Shown: positions 45,316-55,137, counted from the stretch's first letter. The stretch: DNA of 64,000 nt from JABDIP01 sp965212545 (GCA_965212545.1 CBDBVB010000021.1:248001-312000), one strand, 5' to 3'. Numbers and translations are program-made. The notes: a model not told the origin generated them from the letters alone.

Positions 45316-46709
45316 TCGGAAACCCGGAATTCCGCCGCAACGTGATCCTGGAGCTGACACCGCACCGGCTGGTCGCGGTGCCACTCATCCTCGGCCTGAT
45401 CTTCGCCACGGCCTGGGCGATCGACGGACCGCGCGCCACGGCCGGGGCGGGCCGAATGCTGATGACGATCCTGCTCGCATTATGGGGTGCCCGAGCAGCC
45501 GCCGACGCCGTTTTCGGCGAGGTTGCCGATCGTACCTGGGATGCCCAGCGAATGTCGTCGATTGGCCCGTGGACGATGAGTTGGGGCAAGCTGTTCGGCG
45601 CCACTTCGTTCTCCTGGTACGGGGCCCTGTGTTGCGCGCCGGCGGTCCTGGTCGCGCAATACGGCCCGGTGAACGCCCTGATCGAGATCGTGCTATTCGG
45701 CCTGTTCGCCCACACGCTGGCACTGCTGATAAGCCTGCTGCTGCTGCGCATCCGACCGAAGCGCACCCGTTTCCAGGTCAACATCGCCCATGCCGGGGGC
45801 ATCCTGCTGGCGCTTGCCGCCGGCGGCGTCGGCACCTACCAGACCGGCCCGGCACAGGAGTTGGTGAGCGAGACGTTCCTACAGCTGTCCTGGTACGGCA
45901 CCCCGATGGGGCTGTCCGATTTCTCGTTCTTCACGCGGATCATCTTCCTGGCCTGGGCGGTGATCGGCGTCCACCGGCTGATGCGCCTGGAGCTGCAGTT
46001 CAAGCCTCAGCCGCTGGTCTGGCTGTCTTTCGTCCTTTTCGTATCGGCCTATGTCGGCGGGATTACATTTGAGTTCGAGCGGCAAGTGGCGTTGCCGGAA
46101 CAACTCGAGACGGCAGCGCGGTTGGGCGCCGGACTCGTCTTCGTGGTCTTCCTGACCTATTGCGCTGCGTTCCTGGCGCCGTCTGGCGGAGTGCAGATGC
46201 GCCGCTTCGCCTGGGATCTGCGCAATGGGCGCTACTATGCAGCGTTCGAAGCTGCGCCGCCCTGGCTGGTCGCCGCGCTGGTGGCGGTCATCCAGACCGC
46301 GGCGATCTGCATTCTGGTCGCTTCCGTGCCAGGCGATCTTGGCAAGACACTTGGCGTCACGCCGCGCCTGGCGCAGGCAGGCGCATCGCAGGTCGTCATC
46401 GCCCTGCTGGCTTGGATGCTGTTTCTGGTCCGCGATCTGGGATTGATCCAGTTCGTCATCTTGTCGCCCACGGCGCGGCGCGGGCATCTGGCGGCGGTGA
46501 TGTATCTCGGCGTCCTCTATGCCGGGCTGCCTGCGCTGCTGGCGAATACCGGCGGCTTCGCTGCGCTGCCGGCCTTTGTGCCGTTCATGGTCGACTCGCC
46601 CGGCTTGCTCCTGCCGATCCTGTTGCAACTTGCACTGCTTGCGGTCGCCTTGGCCTGGCGCTGGCGGCAGATCAGCGCGGCCGAAAACAGGGAACTGGCC
46701 CTGGCCTGA
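45312..46709 (+). CDS. ABC-2 type permease subunit
   Basis: 465 residues from TTG 45312, which overlaps the ATPase stop. About 10-12 hydrophobic segments are spread along the protein (LILGLIFATAWAIDG, LIEIVLFGLFAHTLALL, FVVFLTYCAAFLA, LLPILLQLALLAVAL). No signature motif beyond the membrane layout; partner identity is assigned from the coupled ATPase. The two should form an exporter for a lipid, polysaccharide or drug-like compound. No auxiliary gene is present. Confidence 0.82.
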   Translation: MIGNPEFRRNVILELTPHRLVAVPLILGLIFATAWAIDGPRATAGAGRMLMTILLALWGARAAADAVFGEVADRTWDAQRMSSIGPWTMSWGKLFGATSFSWYGALCCAPAVLVAQYGPVNALIEIVLFGLFAHTLALLISLLLLRIRPKRTRFQVNIAHAGGILLALAAGGVGTYQTGPAQELVSETFLQLSWYGTPMGLSDFSFFTRIIFLAWAVIGVHRLMRLELQFKPQPLVWLSFVLFVSAYVGGITFEFERQVALPEQLETAARLGAGLVFVVFLTYCAAFLAPSGGVQMRRFAWDLRNGRYYAAFEAAPPWLVAALVAVIQTAAICILVASVPGDLGKTLGVTPRLAQAGASQVVIALLAWMLFLVRDLGLIQFVILSPTARRGHLAAVMYLGVLYAGLPALLANTGGFAALPAFVPFMVDSPGLLLPILLQLALLAVALAWRWRQISAAENRELALA

Positions 46710-46876
46710 GGGCACCGCCTAGATCCGGTTCGGATTGTCTTGCGGGAACACCTGCGGCAACGCTCCAGGTCGGGTGCCGCCATCACGCCACCACCGATCG
46801 ACTGAGCGCGCGCATCGCTCCGCGGCTTCCTATATAACGGCCCGGTGTTGCTAGGCTTGGATCCGGGAGGCCGCTG

Positions 46877-48265
46877 ATGGCGGATTACGACTACGACTAC
46901 TTCGTCATGGGCGCCGGGTCTGGCGGCGTGCGCTCCGCCAGGATCGCCGCCGGTCACGGCGCCCGTGTCGCGATTGCCGAGGACCGCTATCTCGGCGGCA
47001 CCTGCGTCAATGTCGGCTGCGTTCCGAAGAAGCTGTTGGCCTATGCGGCACATTTCTCGCACGATTTCGAGGATGCGGGCGGCTTTGGCTGGACCGTCGG
47101 CAAAAGCAGCCATGACTGGGCCCGGCTGATCGCCAACAAGGACGAGGAGATTGCTCGGCTGAACGGCGTCTACCGACACCTGCTCGATGGCGCGGGCGTG
47201 ACGCTGATCGAGGGCCGCGCCAGCCTCGTCGACGCGCATACCGTCGCGGTTGGCGACGACCGTTTCACCGCCGAGACGGTTCTCGTGGCAACCGGCGGCT
47301 GGCCGGTTATGCCGGACGACCCTGGCGTCAGGGAGTACGGCATCACTTCCAACGAGGCGTTCTTTCTGGACCGTCTGCCGAAGCACGTGATCATCGCCGG
47401 CGGCGGCTATATCGCGGTGGAGTTCGCGGGCATCTTCAACGGCCTCGGCAGCAAGGTCTGCCAGCTTTATCGTGGGCCGATGTTCCTGCGCGGCTTCGAC
47501 GACGATGTCCGCGAAGTGCTGGCCGAGGAAGTTGTGAAATCCGGCGTCGATCTGCGATTCAACACCATCATTTCGCGGCTCGAGAAGACCCGGGACTGCG
47601 TGCTGGCGCATCTCAGCGACGGCTCGATGATCGAGGCGGATGTGGTGATGTTCGCCACCGGCCGGCGGCCGAACACCGACGGGATCGGACTGGAGAACGC
47701 CGGCGTCGTTCTCGATAAGCGCGGCGCCATCGTTGTCGATGGCGACTATCGCACCAGCGTGCCGAACATCTATGCGGTTGGCGACGTCACGGATCGGATC
47801 AACCTGACCCCGGTCGCCATTGCCGAAGGGCACGCGCTGGCCGACACTCTGTTTAGCGGCAATCCCCGCGACGTCGGGTACGACAATGTAGCCTCGGCGG
47901 TGTTTTCAACGCCACCGGTCGGCACCGTCGGCCTGACCGAGGGCGAAGCCCGCGCGAAGTTCGGAGAGGTCGACATCTACCGCTCATCCTTCCGGCCGAT
48001 GAAGCATACGCTTGGCGGCCGTGACGAGCGGACCATGATGAAACTGGTTGTCGAGCGCGCGACCGACCGTGTGGTCGGCTGCCACATGGTCGGCCTCGAC
48101 GCTCCGGAGATCACCCAGGGCGTGGCGATCGCGCTCAACTGCGGCGCCACCAAGGCCCATTTCGACCGCACCATCGGCATCCACCCAACGGCCGCGGAGG
48201 AGTTGGTCACCATGCGCACCAGGGCCCCGGATCCGGCGGATGTGGACGCCTTGGCGGAAGATTAA
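46877..48265 (+). CDS. gor: glutathione-disulfide reductase
   Basis: 462 residues. FAD motif VMGAGSGGVRSARIAA near residue 10, redox disulfide GGTCVNVGCVPKKLL near 40, NAD(P) motif IAGGGYIAVEFAGIF near 174, VGDVTDRINLTPVAIAEG near 298 and the active-site HPTAAEELVTMR at the C-terminus. This set is the glutathione reductase branch of the pyridine nucleotide-disulfide family. It reduces GSSG to GSH with NADPH. GGGAGG lies 7 bases before the ATG. Stands alone, convergent with the MgtC-like gene. Confidence 0.95.
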   Translation: MADYDYDYFVMGAGSGGVRSARIAAGHGARVAIAEDRYLGGTCVNVGCVPKKLLAYAAHFSHDFEDAGGFGWTVGKSSHDWARLIANKDEEIARLNGVYRHLLDGAGVTLIEGRASLVDAHTVAVGDDRFTAETVLVATGGWPVMPDDPGVREYGITSNEAFFLDRLPKHVIIAGGGYIAVEFAGIFNGLGSKVCQLYRGPMFLRGFDDDVREVLAEEVVKSGVDLRFNTIISRLEKTRDCVLAHLSDGSMIEADVVMFATGRRPNTDGIGLENAGVVLDKRGAIVVDGDYRTSVPNIYAVGDVTDRINLTPVAIAEGHALADTLFSGNPRDVGYDNVASAVFSTPPVGTVGLTEGEARAKFGEVDIYRSSFRPMKHTLGGRDERTMMKLVVERATDRVVGCHMVGLDAPEITQGVAIALNCGATKAHFDRTIGIHPTAAEELVTMRTRAPDPADVDALAED

Positions 48266-48323
48266 AGGCCGCGGCCGTCGTCGTCGTTCGGCCCGCGAGT
48301 GGTGGGCGTTCCTCTGACTCGCG

Positions 48324-49883
48324 TCACAACATGCTACTGAAATCGTAGTACAGCAGCATCGTGACGATGCCGGCCGCGCCCATGATAAGGAACGACAGCA
48401 GCAGTTGCTTGAAGAGGCCTCTGTGACCGAGGGCGTACACCAGGAACAGTTTCATGAAGGTGTTGGACAGCGCGCCCAGCACGACATTGAAGCTGGCCCA
48501 GTCGAGCGAGATCAGGCCCGACCTTTCGGCGTCGCTGACCGAGAAGGCGATGGCGTCGGCGTCCGTCAATCCGCTGACAATCGCGACCACCGGTAGCCAA
48601 GCCTCACCGAGATAAGTGATCGCAAGCCGCGTCACCATCAGAATGGCGGCGAATACCAGGCCGAACGTGATGGCGGATTTCAGGCTGAACGGGTTGTCGA
48701 AACTCACCGATCCGGACTCGCTGGTCGCAGCCTCCGTCTTCTTGGAACGCAGGAAGAATATGATGGCCAGGACCATTCCGGTCGCTCCGGTGACCAGGAT
48801 CGGCACCGACATGTTCCGCATCAGTTCCTGGTTGAACACGCCGATCTGTATCAGCAGTCTCGGGAACATGACCGATGACGCCAACAGGACCGCGACCGCG
48901 AAGAGCTGGTTCCACGCCGGCAGTTCCTTGCTGCGTTTGGCGAAGCTCAATGTGGTGACGGTACTCGAGGCTAGTCCACCGATCAGCCCCGTGAGACCGA
49001 CGCCCGCGCCTTGGCCCAGCGCCTTGACAAGGATATAGCCGACGAAGCTGATGAACGAGACCAGCACCACGATCAACCACACCTTGAACGGCTTGAGCGC
49101 GGCCAGCATGTGCATGATCGGCATCGGCGCGAAGGGGGCATAAAGGGCGGCCCCGTCGGCGATCTGGACCGGCATGGTGCCTCTAAGGCTAAAGCGGCCG
49201 GCGACCGCGACGTCGCTGACGCTTTCGATCTGCAGGACGCCGAGATACATGCTGTCGCTGTAAAGGTTCAGGTCCTCTCCGACTTCGAAATCCTGGTCTC
49301 CGTCCGGAATGAAGGCGATCTCGCCGAGCAATCGGCTTTGCATGTCTGCCGGACCGAGCGAATAGGTGAGGGCGGTATCCAGCGACTGCTGCGGCAGGAT
49401 AGGCAGGACGATAAATGTGATGATCAGAAACTTGAGCGCCGCCTCCAGCTCGAAAAACTTGATATCCGAGCTGAACCGGTCGATGGCTCTTTTCTGCGAC
49501 AGGATGGCGAGCAGTGTGATCGCCAATGCGATTGCCAATGCGTGCATTCCGATCATGGCCAGAACGCCCAGGAAGAACGTCACAATCGCCGCCAATTCGG
49601 TGGTGATGCCGGTGTCTTCCGCGTCCTTCGCCTGATTTGCCCAATAGGCGAGCAGCAACAGGGCCAGGAATCCGAGGAACCCGGCGCCGATCAGCCAGGA
49701 GTTCTCGAACTGTGTTGCGACATAGGCGCTGATGGCCCCGATCAGAGCGAAGATGACGTAGTCGCGCAGGCCCGCATGGGGGTTCTCCTGGGTGCGGATC
49801 TCCCGTTCAAGGCCGATCAGGAAGCCGAGCGCACCAGCCAGCCCGAACCGAATAAAGAGGTCGAGCAGTTCATCCTGAGCCAT
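48324..49883 (-). CDS. MgtC/SapB-DUF4010 membrane protein
   Basis: 519 residues from ATG 49883, with GGGGAGAG upstream; an in-frame extension to 50045 is not protein-like. Residues 1-140 are the MgtC domain (FGLAGALGFLIGLERE, TQENPHAGLRDY, GITTELAAIVTFFLGVLAM). Residues 170-519 are DUF4010 with about 8 membrane segments (GLTGLIGGLASSTVTTLSFAK, SGLTDADAIAFSV). A soluble insert of about 70 residues lies between the halves (LLGEIAFIPDGDQDFEVGED). Such fusions are common but uncharacterised. Roles in Mg or other ion stress are suggested by MgtC only. Confidence 0.9.
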   Translation of the reverse strand: MAQDELLDLFIRFGLAGALGFLIGLEREIRTQENPHAGLRDYVIFALIGAISAYVATQFENSWLIGAGFLGFLALLLLAYWANQAKDAEDTGITTELAAIVTFFLGVLAMIGMHALAIALAITLLAILSQKRAIDRFSSDIKFFELEAALKFLIITFIVLPILPQQSLDTALTYSLGPADMQSRLLGEIAFIPDGDQDFEVGEDLNLYSDSMYLGVLQIESVSDVAVAGRFSLRGTMPVQIADGAALYAPFAPMPIMHMLAALKPFKVWLIVVLVSFISFVGYILVKALGQGAGVGLTGLIGGLASSTVTTLSFAKRSKELPAWNQLFAVAVLLASSVMFPRLLIQIGVFNQELMRNMSVPILVTGATGMVLAIIFFLRSKKTEAATSESGSVSFDNPFSLKSAITFGLVFAAILMVTRLAITYLGEAWLPVVAIVSGLTDADAIAFSVSDAERSGLISLDWASFNVVLGALSNTFMKLFLVYALGHRGLFKQLLLSFLIMGAAGIVTMLLYYDFSSML

Positions 49884-50162
49884 GACCGCTCTCCCCAAGC
49901 AGCAAGACGTCGCCCGTTCGCCCCCGCGAGCGCCGGGCCTGGCCGAACACCAGGATCTTTCGACCCCGAACAACCGGAGCCTGCCGCCCCGGCACAGTGG
50001 CACTGGCGACGTGGATTCATTGGCCGACCGCCAAGACCAAAACAATAGCAGAGCCGAACGCGGGCGTTCCTGATATCCGTATCATGCAAGATGGGTGAGT
50101 CGCGGCGACGGGTGCTAATTGGAATTCAGCCGTTCCTCCGCCGATGAAAAAATGGATCGATC

Positions 50163-51167
50163 ATGAGATTCCTGGTCACCGGCAGCGCCGGACATCTCGG
50201 CGAGGCCCTGGTCCGAACCCTGCGGGAGGCCGGGCACGACGTCGTCGGCCTCGACATCATCGAGACACCGTTCACCACGGATCTGGGGTCGATCGTCGAC
50301 CGGTCTGTCGTCAGGCGATGCATGAAGGGCGTGCAGGCCGTGATCCATGCCGCCACCCTGCACAAGCCCCATGTGGTCACCCACAGCCGGCAGGATTTCA
50401 TCGACACCAATATCACCGGCACTCTCAACCTACTCGAGGAGGCGACGGTCGCCGGAGTCGCATCTTTCGTTCTCACCAGCACGACGAGCGTGTTCGGAAA
50501 TGCGCTGGTGCGGCCGCCGGGCGCCCCGGCGGCATGGATCACCGAGGATACGGTGCCCATTCCAAAGAACATCTATGGGGTGACGAAGGCGGCGGCGGAA
50601 GACCTGTGCCAGATGTTTCGCGGCAAGCATGGGCTCGCCTGTATCATCCTGAGGACCTCGCGCTTCTTCCCCGAAGAGGACGACGACAAAGCGGCGCGGC
50701 AGGATTACTCGGACGACAACATCAAGGCCAACGAATTCCTGTTTCGGCGCGTGGATGTTGCTGATGCCGTGAGCGCCCATCTGCTGGCCGTCGAACGGGC
50801 GCCGACGATCGGATTTGGCCGCTATCTGATCAGCGCTACGACGCCGTTCCTGCCCGATGATCTTCCCACCCTGGGAATTGATGCACCGGCGGTCGTGCGC
50901 AAACACGTCCCGGACTTCGAGGCCGAATACCGACGCCGCGAATGGTCCATGTTCCCGACCATCGACCGGGTCTACGTCAACAGCCTTGCCCGGGATGAAC
51001 TCGGTTGGCGGCCGCGATGCGACTTCCGACATGTGATCGACCGGCTACGGTCGGACCAGGATCCACGCAGTCCTCTTGCACAGCTGGTCGGATCGAAAGG
51101 GTATCATTCGGAGGAATTCGAGGAAGGACCCTACCCGGTCGACGTAGAACACCATTCGGGACCCTAG
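50163..51167 (+). CDS. NAD-dependent epimerase/dehydratase
   Basis: 334 residues. N-terminal NAD motif FLVTGSAGHLGEALVRTL, ALLAAST-type loop replaced by HAATLHKPHV, Ser/Thr of TSTTSVFGN near residue 101 and the catalytic Tyr-x3-Lys in YGVTKAAAEDL near 138. This is the extended short-chain dehydrogenase family, acting on a nucleotide sugar or similar. The C-terminal part (EYRRREWSMFPTIDRVYVNS) is characteristic of a subgroup without assigned substrate. It stands alone on the plus strand, convergent with the unknown exported-protein gene. Confidence 0.88.
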   Translation: MRFLVTGSAGHLGEALVRTLREAGHDVVGLDIIETPFTTDLGSIVDRSVVRRCMKGVQAVIHAATLHKPHVVTHSRQDFIDTNITGTLNLLEEATVAGVASFVLTSTTSVFGNALVRPPGAPAAWITEDTVPIPKNIYGVTKAAAEDLCQMFRGKHGLACIILRTSRFFPEEDDDKAARQDYSDDNIKANEFLFRRVDVADAVSAHLLAVERAPTIGFGRYLISATTPFLPDDLPTLGIDAPAVVRKHVPDFEAEYRRREWSMFPTIDRVYVNSLARDELGWRPRCDFRHVIDRLRSDQDPRSPLAQLVGSKGYHSEEFEEGPYPVDVEHHSGP

Positions 51168-51182
51168 ACTGAGCCCGGTTTC

Positions 51183-52322
51183 CTAATCCTGCCCGTGCCA
51201 CAGCTCGAGCAGGTATTGCTGCATGGGATCGAGCGCCATCAGCGATTCCAGAGCGAAATGAGGCGGCAAACCCGCCGGGGCGAGGTCCTGATCGTCCTCC
51301 ATGATCAGCATGGAGCGAAGCCGGTCCGGCTGATCCTGGGTCAGGTAGGTGTGGAGAAATCGAGGACTGACTTCGACCGTGAACACATGTGCAATATCGG
51401 ACGCCGATGTGTACATGCCCCGGACTTCACCCATGTAGTCGGGGTCCCGGCCTGCTCTGGCCCGTGCACTCTGCGATACCCAAGGATGAAGCAAGTCGAT
51501 GAACTCGTCATCGCTAAGGTCTGCGCTTGTCGCCAGGAGATCGGCCGCAAAGGCTGCCACGCGGCCGGACGGTCTGCTCCGGCCCGCAGGTTGCCAGCCG
51601 AAGTCGGACGAATGCAGGATGCCGCCGAAATGGACAGTTACCGCGTTGGTGCCGCCGTCAATCTGAACGGCATGATCCAGAGTGTCCGGCGGTGAACCGA
51701 TAAGTCGTGCCGGAGTCCGATGTGGACCTGCCAAAGCCAGGAGGAATTCTACAACCTCGAATACGGGGTCGCGCGGCCTGGTGGCAATCCGGGGTTTCCC
51801 GTCGTGGAGCCTCGTCGCGATGAAGACGGCTGAACTTCGCCGGATGGATTCCTTAAACTCGATCCGGATTACATAGTAGTCCCGGTAGCGCCAAGCGTGT
51901 TGGAACGAAACCGATTTGAACGTGTCTGGGATGCCATAATAGGGCTCGCGGTTCGAGCCGCACCCGCAAGGCTGGCCGTCATGCCCGCCTACCTGGTCCG
52001 GTTCGTGCAGCGCGGCCAGTCCGGTGGTGTCACCGCTGATGACCATGTCCACGTATTGAAGGATCGCTTCTTCGGCGCTGCCGGGCGGCGTGCTGTGGTC
52101 AACCAGATAGTCTCCGTGCAGTCGGGGTGAGGTAAGTGGTTGATAGATCTTCAAGGAGAGTTCAACCGCCATCGCGAGACCGCCGCGACCGTCGTCGATG
52201 CCGACGATTGTGCGGGGAATCTCGTCCTGGCCGGCTGCCGGCGACGCGATCAACCAAGCCGCCGTGACCGCCGACAGTGTTTGCAATGCGACCCTGACCA
52301 CCTCGACCTCCATGACCGTCAT
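51183..52322 (-). CDS. exported protein of unknown function
   Basis: 379 residues from ATG 52322; ATG 52313 and ATG 52382 are alternatives and no strong ribosome site decides. A signal peptide (LQTLSAVTAAWLIASPAAG) ends near residue 31. The rest matches nothing I recognise: a Cys-containing DGQPCGCGSNREPYYG stretch, a beta-rich middle (AWRYRDYYVIRIEF, AVFIATRL) and a late helical region. It is in the same direction as two YbjN-like genes upstream, with a 78-base gap, and may be part of the same unit. Confidence 0.65.
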   Translation of the reverse strand: MTVMEVEVVRVALQTLSAVTAAWLIASPAAGQDEIPRTIVGIDDGRGGLAMAVELSLKIYQPLTSPRLHGDYLVDHSTPPGSAEEAILQYVDMVISGDTTGLAALHEPDQVGGHDGQPCGCGSNREPYYGIPDTFKSVSFQHAWRYRDYYVIRIEFKESIRRSSAVFIATRLHDGKPRIATRPRDPVFEVVEFLLALAGPHRTPARLIGSPPDTLDHAVQIDGGTNAVTVHFGGILHSSDFGWQPAGRSRPSGRVAAFAADLLATSADLSDDEFIDLLHPWVSQSARARAGRDPDYMGEVRGMYTSASDIAHVFTVEVSPRFLHTYLTQDQPDRLRSMLIMEDDQDLAPAGLPPHFALESLMALDPMQQYLLELWHGQD

Positions 52323-52400
52323 AGAGTAGGGACTATGCAGCCCGCCTATTCGTGCAGCGAGTGCGCCGGACACATTGGCCAAACTCGCCGGGCCGGCCCC

Positions 52401-52952
52401 TCAAGAATACCCGATCGCCTGAGCGAAGCTTTCCATGTTGTAGACGTAGATGGCGATCATGATCATGGTCGCCTGGCGGCCGATGCCGCCGACGGCGCTC
52501 AGATCCATGGACAGCACCAGTTCGCCGTCGACGCCGGTATAGGCGGTTGTGAAGCGGGTCCCCTGATTGAAGCGGTTAACCGTGGTCAGGCTGGTCGGGC
52601 GGGCCGGCTGATAGCTGCTCACCAGGCTCATCTCGTCACAGCGGCCGTCGCCGTCGCAGCCAAAGAACTGCACCTCAAAGCCGTCGATCACCGGTGCAGT
52701 CGGCTCGGCCGCGACGGTGCCGCGCACGGCGATCTCAGGCTGGCCGAATTCTCCTTCCCCGACCGTGTAGCGAAGACCCAGCGTCTCCAGAAGTTCACCG
52801 ATCAACTCCGCTGAGAAGCGGTCGATCCGTTCATTGGCCTCCTGAGGGGCCAGGTCCGGCGCGAATTCCGGCGACAGGTCACCGGTCTGCGCCGTCGCGC
52901 CGCCCGACATGGCGATCATCAGTCCGATTGCGACGACAAAGATGGTTCTCAT
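52401..52952 (-). CDS. secreted YbjN-like protein
   Basis: 183 residues. A signal peptide (MRTIFVVAIGLMIAMSGG, cleavage near ATAQ) is followed by a YbjN-like domain: LLETLGLRYTVGEGEF, PVIDGFEVQFFGCDGDGRCDE, LTTVNRFNQGTRFTTAYTG and LVLSMDLSAVGGIG. YbjN folds like a type III secretion chaperone and is usually cytoplasmic, whereas this one is exported. Two Cys in GCDGDGRC may form a disulfide. It follows a second YbjN-like gene by 42 bases. Confidence 0.75.
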   Translation of the reverse strand: MRTIFVVAIGLMIAMSGGATAQTGDLSPEFAPDLAPQEANERIDRFSAELIGELLETLGLRYTVGEGEFGQPEIAVRGTVAAEPTAPVIDGFEVQFFGCDGDGRCDEMSLVSSYQPARPTSLTTVNRFNQGTRFTTAYTGVDGELVLSMDLSAVGGIGRQATMIMIAIYVYNMESFAQAIGYS

Positions 52953-52994
52953 CTCAGCATTCCAATCCGCACCGCTGCATCGACAGATCCCGCG

Positions 52995-53540
52995 CTAGAC
53001 GACGTCGAGCGTCGCCGCGAAGCGATCCAGCGCGGCGAAATAGGCGCTGACCTGCCGTGTCAAGGAGTCTGGGCCCAAACCACCGCCGCTGTTGATGTCC
53101 ATTTGCAGCACCGGCCCGTAGTCGGGATCGATGAAGGCACGCAGGAACCGGTTGTCCCGGTTCCAGCGGTTGATCATCTCCAGATGGATCGGTTGGCGAT
53201 CGAGGTCCCAACTGACTAGGGTGATGTCCTCGCAGACGTTCTCCGGATTGCACCCGTTGAACAGGACGAAGACTTCCTGGGTGGCATCCGGCGACGGGGG
53301 CAGGATGCCGATCAGCGGCGCGCCGTAATTGTCGTAACCGATCCGATATTGATGGCCGAGCAGGTCCAGGACGCCGGTAACGGCCGCCGGATCGATGCCT
53401 TCGAGAAGGTCGGCCGTCTCCGCCTGCATCGGCGGGGGCGTCGGCGGCGCGGCCACGGGCCGAAAGGCTTTCGGCTCTGCGCCGCAAGCGGCAAGACTGG
53501 CCGATAAGAGGCACAGCGCACCGGCAAGGACCAGTTTCAA
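52995..53540 (-). CDS. YbjN-like lipoprotein
   Basis: 181 residues. The lipoprotein signal ends SLAAC near residue 19. A Pro-rich linker (PVAAPPTPPPMQ) leads to a YbjN-like domain: VLDLLGHQYRIGYDNYGAP, VFVLFNGCNPENVCEDITLVS, MINRWNRDNRFLRAFIDPD and VLQMDINSGGGLG, parallel to the protein encoded just downstream. GCNPENVC repeats the paired-Cys arrangement of that paralog. The two probably derive from a duplication and may work together in the periplasm. Confidence 0.75.
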   Translation of the reverse strand: MKLVLAGALCLLSASLAACGAEPKAFRPVAAPPTPPPMQAETADLLEGIDPAAVTGVLDLLGHQYRIGYDNYGAPLIGILPPSPDATQEVFVLFNGCNPENVCEDITLVSWDLDRQPIHLEMINRWNRDNRFLRAFIDPDYGPVLQMDINSGGGLGPDSLTRQVSAYFAALDRFAATLDVV

Positions 53541-53748
53541 GGCAGCTCTCCCCAGGATGACCCCATCTTTGGGTACACTGTGCCGTGACGACCCTTAACC
53601 TCGCGTAAACCGAATGCAACCGATCCGATCTCGGACTTGCCGCTGGAAAACCACGCGGAGTCGGCGTATAGCCTACAGTCCTTTGTGAACCGGCCCCGAA
53701 AAACGGTGGCCGGGCAAAGAAAATTATGTTGGTCAGGAGGATCGAAAA

Positions 53749-55137
53749 ATGGCGGATCGTTGGACGCCGGAAAGCTGGCAGTCGATGCCGGCGATGCAGA
53801 TGCCGGACTATCAGGACGCGGCGGGATTGGCCGAAGCCGAGGCACGGCTGGCGACTTATCCACCGCTGGTATTTGCAGGCGAGGCCCGGTCTCTGAAGGC
53901 CGATCTTGCGAAAGTGGCCCGCGGCGATGCGTTCCTGCTCCAGGGCGGCGATTGCGCCGAGAGTTTCGCCGAATTCCACCCTGACAAGATCCGCGACACC
54001 TTCCGGGTGATGCTGCAGATGGCGGTCGCACTCACCTTCGGCAGCAGCACGCCGGTGGTCAAGGTCGGCCGCGTCGCCGGCCAGTTCGCCAAGCCGCGCT
54101 CCTCGGCAACGGAAACCGTCGATGGCGTCGAGCTGCCATCCTATCGTGGCGATATCATCAACGCTTTCGACTTCGACGAGGGCTCACGCCGTCCCGACCC
54201 GGAGCGCATGGTGCAGGCCTATAACCAGGCCGCTGCGACCCTGAACCTGCTGCGCGCCTTCGCCCAGGGCGGTTATGCCGACCTGCACAAGGTGCACCAG
54301 TGGAATCTCGGCTTCGTCGGCCGCAGTGCCCAGGGCGAGCGCTACGAGGACATGGCCAACCGTATCGACGAGGCGCTGCAGTTCATGGCCGCCTGCGGTG
54401 TGACCTCGGATTCCGCCCGACCGATCCGCGAGACCGAGTTCTACACCTCCCATGAGGCGCTCCTGCTGCCCTATGAGCAGGCCCTGACCCGCGTCGACAG
54501 CACCAGCGGCGATTGGTACGACGTTTCCGCCCATTTCCTGTGGATCGGCGACCGCACCCGCCAGCCCGACGGCGCCCATGTGGAGTTCCTGCGCGGCGTG
54601 AAGAACCCGATCGGCCTGAAATGCGGTCCGAGCCTCGATCCCGATGAGCTGATCCGCTTGATCGATCTGCTGAATCCGGACGACGAGCCTGGCCGGCTGA
54701 CCCTGATCGCCCGCATGGGCTCGGACAAGGTGCATGACGGCCTGCCGCCGCTGCTGCGCCGGGTCAGGGAGGAAGGTCGCAATGTCATCTGGGCCTGCGA
54801 CCCGATGCACGGCAACACCGTCAAATCGTCCTCAGGCTACAAGACCCGGCCGTTCGACCGCATCCTGGCCGAGGTTCGCGGGTTCTTCGACGTGCATCAC
54901 GCGGAGGGCACACAGCCCGGCGGCGTGCATTTCGAGATGACCGGCGAGGAGGTGACGGAATGCACCGGCGGCGCCCAGGCGATCACCGATGACGGATTGT
55001 CGCTGCGCTACCACACCGCCTGCGATCCTCGGCTGAACGCTACCCAGGCCCTGGAACTGGCCTTCCTGATCGCCGAGAAGCTGAAGGAAGACCGCGCCGA
55101 CCGCGATCGCGCCCGTCGCAATGCGGCTGCCGAATAG
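53749..55137 (+). CDS. 3-deoxy-7-phosphoheptulonate synthase, class II
   Basis: 462 residues. The class II (plant-like) family is clear from WTPESWQSMPAMQMPDY, FLLQGGDCAESFAEF near residue 62, VVKVGRVAGQFAKPRSS near 103 and WACDPMHGNTVKSSSG near 345. The metal-binding Cys and His/Glu/Asp lie in these motifs. It condenses phosphoenolpyruvate and erythrose-4-P, the first step of the shikimate pathway. CAGGAGGA sits at the right distance upstream. The nicotinate phosphoribosyltransferase gene follows 39 bases later. Confidence 0.95.
   Translation: MADRWTPESWQSMPAMQMPDYQDAAGLAEAEARLATYPPLVFAGEARSLKADLAKVARGDAFLLQGGDCAESFAEFHPDKIRDTFRVMLQMAVALTFGSSTPVVKVGRVAGQFAKPRSSATETVDGVELPSYRGDIINAFDFDEGSRRPDPERMVQAYNQAAATLNLLRAFAQGGYADLHKVHQWNLGFVGRSAQGERYEDMANRIDEALQFMAACGVTSDSARPIRETEFYTSHEALLLPYEQALTRVDSTSGDWYDVSAHFLWIGDRTRQPDGAHVEFLRGVKNPIGLKCGPSLDPDELIRLIDLLNPDDEPGRLTLIARMGSDKVHDGLPPLLRRVREEGRNVIWACDPMHGNTVKSSSGYKTRPFDRILAEVRGFFDVHHAEGTQPGGVHFEMTGEEVTECTGGAQAITDDGLSLRYHTACDPRLNATQALELAFLIAEKLKEDRADRDRARRNAAAE

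Noticed and set aside
49011..50048. 345-codon plus-strand frame, charged and Gln/Glu/Asp-rich
   Set aside because: Antisense of the MgtC/DUF4010 gene; charged composition is expected from the complement of hydrophobic codons.
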